Source: CBDVBZ01 sp965372355
GTDB taxonomy: Bacteria; Krumholzibacteriota; Krumholzibacteriia; WVZY01
NCBI GenBank assembly: GCA_965372355.1
Contig: CBDVBZ010000011.1
Coordinates: 1 to 41,535 of the forward strand
Direction: 5' to 3'
DNA: 41,535 nt
Shown: positions 35,546-41,535 of the stretch, piece after piece
Numbering within the stretch: position 1 is the stretch's first letter
Layout: each line of letters starts with the position of its first letter
The notes under the pieces: generated by a model
Seen by the model: the letters and a program-made list of their open reading frames with translations, nothing else
What the model was told of the DNA's origin: nothing
Databases searched by the model: none
Position numbers and translations under genes: made by a program

Positions 35546-36484
35546 TCATCCCATCCTGAAGCGCTTGTTCAAATAGGCGGTCAACGCCTGATCGAACGGC
35601 GTTTGTGTCGTGAGTAAATTGTAGTCGATCTGATGCTTCTTGCATCCCCGGTCGAGTTTCTTGATCCATGCCTGAATCCGCTGGGAATACTGTTCCTGAA
35701 GGAAGGCGGGTTCGACCCGGATCCGTTTGCCGTTTTCCAGGTCCTCAAACTCAACTTCGCCCCTGTAATCGAGATCGATTTCCCGGGGATCGAGGATGTG
35801 AAAAACGATGACCTCGTGATTGCGGTGCCGGAAGTGCTTGAGTCCCATGAGTATTTTGTCCGGATCGTCCATCAGGTCGGAAATCAGAATGATCAGGCCG
35901 CGTCTTTTCACACGCTCGGCAATGTAGTGAAGCGTATTGCTAATCCGCGTCTGAGCACCAGGCGCCAGACGCTCGAGATTGCCAAGAAGGAAAAACAGGT
36001 GCTTACGAACCGACCGGTGGGGCAGAAGCGTCCGTATCTCCTCATCAAAGGCGCAGAGACTCACGGCATCCTGCTGGCGAATCATCAGATACGAAAGGCT
36101 CCCGGCGAGCAACGAGCTGTACGTCAGCTTGTCGACCGTCCCCTCCGAATCGCGCCCGCGCCCGTCGCCCAGAAACCCCATCGAACCGCTCTTGTCCAGA
36201 AGGATCGTGGCTTTGAGGTTCGTCTCTTCTTCGAAGACCTTGACGTAAAATCGATCGGTTTTCCCAAAGACCTTCCAGTCCAGGCTCTTGATGCTGTCCC
36301 CCTGCATATACTGGCGATACTCGGCAAACTCGACGGAAAACCCATGATACGGACTCCGGTGCATGCCGGCAATAAAGCCCTCAACGATGAGCCGGGCCTT
36401 AAGATCCATCCCCGCCAAACGGCTGACGACCGTCGGGTCGAGGAATCTACTGATCGCACGTCTATTCTGTTTTCTGGCTGCCAT
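35546..36484 (-). CDS. DUF58 domain protein of the MoxR/Bat module
   Basis: 312 residues from ATG 36482-36484. No membrane helix is apparent. DUF58 motifs are EFAEYRQYMQGDSIKSLDWK and FYVKVFEEETNLKATILLDK. A VWA-like segment follows, LLDKSGSMGFLGDG (DxSxS, MIDAS-like). DUF58 proteins are partners of MoxR ATPases, which act as chaperone-like activators of VWA proteins. It lies 7 bases upstream of the BatA-like gene. No Shine-Dalgarno is seen; the DNA just before the start is the long palindromic element. Confidence 0.88.
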   Translation of the reverse strand: MAARKQNRRAISRFLDPTVVSRLAGMDLKARLIVEGFIAGMHRSPYHGFSVEFAEYRQYMQGDSIKSLDWKVFGKTDRFYVKVFEEETNLKATILLDKSGSMGFLGDGRGRDSEGTVDKLTYSSLLAGSLSYLMIRQQDAVSLCAFDEEIRTLLPHRSVRKHLFFLLGNLERLAPGAQTRISNTLHYIAERVKRRGLIILISDLMDDPDKILMGLKHFRHRNHEVIVFHILDPREIDLDYRGEVEFEDLENGKRIRVEPAFLQEQYSQRIQAWIKKLDRGCKKHQIDYNLLTTQTPFDQALTAYLNKRFRMG

Positions 36485-36497
36485 GCTAATTAGGTTC

Positions 36498-36690
36498 GGG
36501 GGGGGCGAGCGAGGCTCTTTCTTGGGACCCTCGCTCCACTTCACTCCCTTCCAGGACAGGCGGCTAACCGCGCCGCGTTCGCTAACGCTTCGCGCTCAAC
36601 GTGGCGCCCCCGCGGTGGATCCTCGCTCGCCTGTCCTCTGAAAGAGGGTTCCCGCGAAGGGATCCTACGAAAGACCTCGCTCGCCCCCCT
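36498..36690. repeat. About 190-bp imperfect palindrome between moxR and DUF58
   Basis: The outer arms match almost perfectly: GGGGGGCGAGCGAGGCTCTTTC (from about 36499) against the reverse complement of the segment ending near 36690, with one base inserted. Inner arms repeat the pattern: CAGGACAGGCG at 36552-36562 pairs with CGCCTGTCCT at 36629-36638. GCGTTCGCTAACGC (36575-36588) forms the central hairpin. The 11-mer GGCGAGCGAGG occurs three times (36504-36514 forward; 36621-36631 and 36675-36685 inverted). This is a nested, long-armed palindrome, such as a small mobile or REP-like element could leave. No transposase is nearby. Confidence 0.85.
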
Positions 36691-36697
36691 GCCTTAC

Positions 36698-37696
<999 letters not shown>

Positions 37697-37848
37697 TGGG
37701 GTCCTTTCCTTGGGCTTCACTGAGCTCGTGTGGTCGCCCGCGAGGTTTTCATCGCACCCCGCGGGCCACCCGCTATCAACGGCCGCTCCTTTGCTATCAG
37801 CTTCTGAATTGTACCATTACGATCCTGAAATGTTGCGACCAATTGACC

Positions 37849-37877
37849 TTGTCCTTCCGTAGAGTGCGGTCTATGAT
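37849..37877 (+). promoter_or_regulatory. Sigma-70-type promoter for the selenoprotein gene
   Basis: TTGTCC (37849-37854), a 17-base spacer and TATGAT (37872-37877), both close to consensus, on the plus strand 41 bases before the GTG start. It lies in the gap between moxR and this gene, pointing away from moxR. Confidence 0.7.
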
Positions 37878-37918
37878 AGGTCTCTGGTTTTTCTCCTGCC
37901 TCTTACGAAGGAGTTCAT

Positions 37919-38134
37919 GTGGCACAGAAAGTCGTCATCTTCGGCAAAGACACGTGACCTTACACGATCGCGGCCCGTGAGGACTACGCGAAAAGAGACT
38001 GCGTTCTGGAGTACAAGAACGTCCAGTCGGATACCGCCGCTCTCGAGGAGATGCTCGCGCACTCGGGCGGTCGGCGGGACGTCCCGGTCATCGTCGAGGG
38101 CTCCAAAGTCACCGTCGGGTACGGCGGCACGTGA
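37919..38134 (+). CDS. Glutaredoxin-like selenoprotein, Uxx-star type (in-frame TGA read as selenocysteine)
   Basis: A GTG at 37919 with AAGGAG five bases upstream opens a frame of 71 codons if the TGA at 37955-37957 is read through, ending at TGA 38132-38134. Residues 4-16 are KVVIFGKDT-Sec-PYT, the first strand and active-site turn of a thioredoxin/glutaredoxin fold. The second position of the usual CPYC motif is Thr (T16). A helix follows (AAREDYAKR), then strand VLEYKNV and helix AALEEMLAHSG. DVPVIVEGSKV then carries the cis-Pro (P56) that normally faces the active site, and the chain ends GYGGT. This matches the short Uxx-star glutaredoxin-like (seleno)protein family. It is probably a thiol/selenol oxidoreductase of unknown partner. 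An ATG two bases upstream opens a different, non-homologous frame. Confidence 0.9.
37955..37982 (+). promoter_or_regulatory. Candidate bacterial SECIS hairpin at the UGA
   Basis: Directly after the UGA, bases 1-3 and 6-9 of the following sequence (CCU, CACG) can pair with CGUG and AGG at bases 19-25. This gives a short stem with a two-base bulge and a nine-base loop AUCGCGGCC. Position and size are near those of bacterial SECIS elements, which recruit SelB. The loop lacks the usual G in its first two positions, so the exact fold is uncertain. Confidence 0.45.
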
Positions 38135-38144
38135 GGGGTCTGAG

Positions 38145-38163
38145 CTCTCACCGTGCGTGAGAG
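38145..38163 (+). terminator. Hairpin after the selenoprotein gene
   Basis: CTCTCAC (38145-38151), CGTGC loop, GTGAGAG (38157-38163): a perfect 7-bp stem ten bases after the stop codon. It is followed by a weak T-run (CTTTTG at about 38172). It may serve as a transcript end, but as an intrinsic terminator it would be weak. Confidence 0.45.
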
Positions 38164-38181
38164 GACCGAACTCTTTTGATG

Positions 38182-38400
38182 TCAACCTGTCTCTTACCTG
38201 ACATCGGTTGATACCTCAATCTCCCCATCTTATGCCATTGACCGACAAAGATATAAGTCGCGCTGACGACCCGAGATTGTGGAAAAACCCACGGCCGGCC
38301 TCGTCGAAACACGACTAACTTATTGTCGGATATTCAATTAAACGCTATCCACAATTGGCCGTCATTTATCAACACCATTCTCGGGCTCTGTGGATAACCA
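38182..38400. other. oriC: Probable chromosomal replication origin (oriC) with DnaA boxes
   Basis: A gene-free stretch with four 9-mers equal or close to the DnaA box TTATCCACA: TTTTCCACA (minus strand, 38278-38286), CTATCCACA (38345-38353), TTATCAACA (38366-38374) and an exact TTATCCACA (minus strand, 38389-38397). Three of them fall within 53 bases. AT-rich DNA (about 38316-38345, TATTGTCGGATATTCAATTA) precedes the cluster and could be the unwinding site. parA, parB, an M23 peptidase and a bactofilin lie on the right. The stretch between the selenoprotein stop and the bactofilin stop (about 465 bases) holds no credible gene. dnaA itself is not in the window. Confidence 0.78.
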
Positions 38401-38540
38401 GCGCCTCGGCCTCGCCGGCAATGGCGCGGAATGACCGTCTGTCGGAGGCAGCCATTGTCGTTCGGCTAGCCGTTCCCGCTGTCGGTTCTGCGGAGGACTT
38501 GCACCTCCACGTGGGTGCGCCCTGCCCGGGCGCGCGACGC

Positions 38541-38579
38541 AGAAAGGGCCCCCGGCAAAAACGGGAGCCCCTGCTTTCT
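38541..38579 (-). terminator. Hairpin after the bactofilin gene
   Basis: A long stem on the minus strand (AGAAAGCAGGGGCTCCCG, five T, then CGGGGGCCC and CTTTCT) lies about 20 bases after the bactofilin stop. The outer AGAAAG/CTTTCT arms and inner GC arm pair well. The T-run is in the loop and not after the stem, so it is a probable transcript end without a classic U-tract. Confidence 0.6.
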
Positions 38580-38599
38580 CTGGTGTTCAACAACTTACG

Positions 38600-39037
38600 C
38601 TACTTGACGGTCTGTTTTTCGCTCTCTTTGGTCCAGCTTTCCTTCTCGGTCGATGGCTTGGACGTGGAGGGCGGAGTGGACTGCGTGCCCATCTTGCAGG
38701 CGCCCTCGAAGAAGACCCCTTCGTCAATCACCAAACGGGCCGTCGAGATGTCGCCTTCCACGTGCGATCCGGTCTGGAGCTCGATCTTGTTGGTCGCGGC
38801 GACATTGCCCACGAGCTTGCCACCGATGACCGCGTTCTTCACTTTCACATCTGCTTTCACCACACCGGACTTACCGATTATCAGCGTCTCCGGGCAATTG
38901 ATCTCGCCGTCAAAATCGCCGTCGATTCTCAGCGTGCCCTTGAGATCGATGTTCCCTTTGACCTTGCAACCCGGTCCGAGAATGGAGTTGAGATTACCCT
39001 CACCGCCAGTGATGGCATCGCCTTCTTTACCAAACAT
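38600..39037 (-). CDS. Bactofilin
   Basis: 145 residues from ATG 39035-39037, preceded by AGGAGG at 8 bases. The core (about 15-120) is the repetitive right-handed beta-helix of bactofilins: NSILGPGCKVKGNIDLKG, TLRIDGDFDGEINCPE, TLIIGKSGVVKADVKVKN, AVIGGKLVGNV, IELQTGSHVEGDIS. An acidic/Ser-rich tail (PPSTSKPSTEKESWTKES) follows. Bactofilins polymerise without nucleotides and scaffold wall enzymes and, in some species, the ParAB system. An M23 peptidase gene and parB lie directly upstream. Confidence 0.95.
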   Translation of the reverse strand: MFGKEGDAITGGEGNLNSILGPGCKVKGNIDLKGTLRIDGDFDGEINCPETLIIGKSGVVKADVKVKNAVIGGKLVGNVAATNKIELQTGSHVEGDISTARLVIDEGVFFEGACKMGTQSTPPSTSKPSTEKESWTKESEKQTVK

Positions 39038-39080
39038 GTGCTGACCCTCCTCATCTAGACTGTGTACGAGATGCGCAGAG

Positions 39081-39113
39081 ATTATACACAAAAACTACCG
39101 GAGTAACAGTCAA
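39081..39113 (-). promoter_or_regulatory. Possible promoter for bactofilin
   Basis: On the minus strand a perfect TATAAT (39086-39081) lies 43 bases before the bactofilin ATG. The nearest good -35 (TTGACT, 39113-39108) is 21 bases upstream, longer than the usual 16-18. The -35 may therefore be a weaker hexamer or need an activator. The -10 itself is unambiguous. Confidence 0.5.
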
Positions 39114-39135
39114 TCTTTTGTCCACCGATCAACCC

Positions 39136-39936
39136 CTAGTTCAACAAGTACTTCCTGGGGTCGACATGCACACCGTTCTTCCTGACCTCGAAGTGAAGGT
39201 GAGGTGCTGTGCTCCTGCCGGTGCTGCCGACAAAACCAATGGTCTGTCCGCGAGCTACGCGATCACCGACGGAGACCAGGTTTCGGGAGTTGTGTCCATA
39301 AAGAGTGCTGATTCCAAAGCCATGATCGATTGCGATCTTGTGGCCGTAGATATCGTCCCAATCACTGGCCGTGACGATGCCTTCTGCGGAGGCTCGAATC
39401 GGTGTATTTCGCTTGGCTGCAATATCCATGCCCGGGTGGTATTGGGGATTTTTCTCGCCGCCCGTCGTGTAGAACTCCCTTGTCACATAACCTTTTATAG
39501 GCCAAAGAGAGGGTATCGCCTCGAGCAACATCTGCCGTTCCGAACGAGCTGCCTCGGCCACCTCTTCCTCCGTAGAAATGGCAGGAGAATTGACAAACGG
39601 CGACAAACTAGCCACCAGCACGCTGTCCTCCATCGAGAGGTCCACGCCCAGCATTTTCTTGATCTGAATACCCATCGTCTGCATCCGGACGAGTTCCGAT
39701 CGCAGTGAGTCCACCTGTGCGTTACGGTCGAGAAGTACCGCGTTCTCTCTCGCCAGCTCTCTTGACCGGTTTGCTGCATACAGGATTTGCCCGTATGTCG
39801 CGACAAACACGACGAGCGACGCGACGCTGAGCACCAACAGAATCAGGAACGTGTAAAGCAGGGCATAGGAGAACCGATAATTCCGCATTCTGGAATCATC
39901 GTGGGGAACAACGATAACAGAGAAGTGCTTCCTCAT
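39136..39936 (-). CDS. M23 zinc metallopeptidase, envelope peptidoglycan hydrolase
   Basis: 266 residues: cytoplasmic N-terminus, membrane helix (about 24-48), coiled coil (55-95) and C-terminal LytM domain. All zinc ligands are intact: H167 and D171 (HPGMD), H246 and H248 (HLHFE), with H215 also present (LYGHNS). It should therefore cut peptidoglycan cross-bridges. Its placement beside the bactofilin gene resembles shape modules in which a bactofilin localises an M23 endopeptidase. parB lies two bases upstream. Confidence 0.93.
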   Translation of the reverse strand: MRKHFSVIVVPHDDSRMRNYRFSYALLYTFLILLVLSVASLVVFVATYGQILYAANRSRELARENAVLLDRNAQVDSLRSELVRMQTMGIQIKKMLGVDLSMEDSVLVASLSPFVNSPAISTEEEVAEAARSERQMLLEAIPSLWPIKGYVTREFYTTGGEKNPQYHPGMDIAAKRNTPIRASAEGIVTASDWDDIYGHKIAIDHGFGISTLYGHNSRNLVSVGDRVARGQTIGFVGSTGRSTAPHLHFEVRKNGVHVDPRKYLLN

Positions 39937-40695
39937 GGCTAGCGCGGTATCGGTATCCTCATCAATTCGGTCAGCCGGTCGAAATCCTCATGGCTGTAGA
40001 ACTCGATGACGATTTTCCCCTTTCCGCCACGTTTCTCCTCGACGGTCACGTGTGTCGACAGATGGCTTGATATCGCCCTTTCGAGAAACGTAATGTGTGA
40101 CGGCTTTTCCTTTGTCGTCTTGCTCTTCTGTTTCTTGCCAACACTCGTCTCGGTTTCGGTGTCACGGACGGTGAGCCGGTTCTTGACTATCTTCTCCGCT
40201 AGCGAGATCTGTTCCGCTTCTGTCGGCAACGCGAGCAGCGCGCGCGCGTGCCCCTCGCGGATCTTGTCGTCGGCGATCATCGACCGTATCTTCGCAGGCA
40301 ACCCCAGGAGCCTTAGCGTATTCGCGACCGAGCTGCGATCCTTGCCCGCCAGGTCGGCGAGCGCGTTCTGGGAGAGCCCGAATGTGTCAACGAGCGCGTG
40401 GTAAGCTTCGGCGATCTCGATCGGGTTCAGGTTCTCTCGCTGCAGGTTCTCGACCAGGGCCAGCCGCAGTGAATCCACATCCTGGGCTGCGCGCACGAGC
40501 GCCGGTACCGTTTGCACCCCGGCAAGACGCGCGGCCTGCAGCCGGCGTTCGCCCATGATCAGCTCATAGTGCTCGCCGCTCTTACGAACGACGATTGGCT
40601 GAAGGAGCCCATCGTGACGAATACTGATCGACAGCGCTTTGATCTTTTCCTCGTCGAAGCGCTTGCGAGGCTGGCGGGGGTTGGATTTGACCTCG

Positions 40696-41535
<840 letters not shown>

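Noticed and set aside
37717..37779. 20-codon leader peptide before moxR (TTG start after AAAGGAG)
   Set aside because: It is only a short frame with a TTG start and no attenuator-like codon run or hairpin. It is more simply explained as chance.
37917..38201. ATG frame of 94 codons overlapping the selenoprotein gene
   Set aside because: Its product (Ser/Arg/Thr-rich) has no fold signature. The GTG frame two bases later gives a clean glutaredoxin-like protein with better ribosome-site spacing.

Overview
The window reads as chromosomal DNA of a Gram-negative (two-membrane) bacterium. It encodes SurA-type periplasmic chaperones, lipoproteins with lipoboxes, an outer-membrane beta-barrel, SecDF, FtsEX-EnvC and a bactofilin. 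The gene set (DUF4783, BatA/DUF58/MoxR, serial parvulins next to mfd, an NtrY-like kinase) resembles uncultivated lineages around the FCB superphylum (Zixibacteria/Latescibacteria/Krumholzibacteria-like). That placement is an impression from gene content and was not computed. Almost every gene lies on the minus strand. The exceptions are a partial HNH nuclease at the left edge and one small plus-strand gene near the right end.

Left edge (1-850): the C-terminus of an HNH endonuclease, then about 700 bp of gene-poor DNA. This holds a 50-bp direct repeat, a strong palindrome, one possible 37-residue ORF and four 40-41-bp tandem repeats that run into the stop codon of the next gene. Positions 852-6494 carry a very large NtrY-like sensor kinase and a DUF4783 secreted protein, behind a sequence matching a sigma-54 (-24/-12) promoter. 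Positions 6635-9816 carry DUF456, secF and secD, with a sigma-70 promoter at about 9.99 kb. Positions 10032-12073 carry pdxJ and a divergent polysaccharide deacetylase with its own promoter. Positions 12181-16357 form an envelope cluster: rsmA, an outer-membrane barrel and two related lipoproteins, closed by a clear intrinsic terminator. An 11/12-bp tandem array lies immediately upstream of the rsmA promoter.

Positions 16700-25548 are housekeeping genes: an NDUFA9-like SDR, a zinc-ribbon/DUF2007 protein, tatD, metG, holB, envC, ftsX, ftsE and pdxA. Positions 25586-33446 carry an S4 RNA-binding protein, three parvulin-type foldases and mfd. Positions 33451-37696 carry BatA-like, DUF58 and MoxR genes, with an approximately 190-bp imperfect palindrome between the last two.

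The most notable part is 37.8-38.4 kb. A plus-strand gene with a good promoter and ribosome-binding site encodes a 71-residue glutaredoxin-like protein. An in-frame TGA falls exactly at the redox-active position (UPYT in place of CPYC), so this is a selenoprotein of the Uxx-star type. Just after it comes a gene-free stretch with four DnaA-box-like 9-mers and AT-rich DNA, a probable chromosomal replication origin. The right end (38600-41535) holds a bactofilin, an active-site-intact M23 peptidase, parB and most of parA, the usual neighbours of a bacterial oriC.
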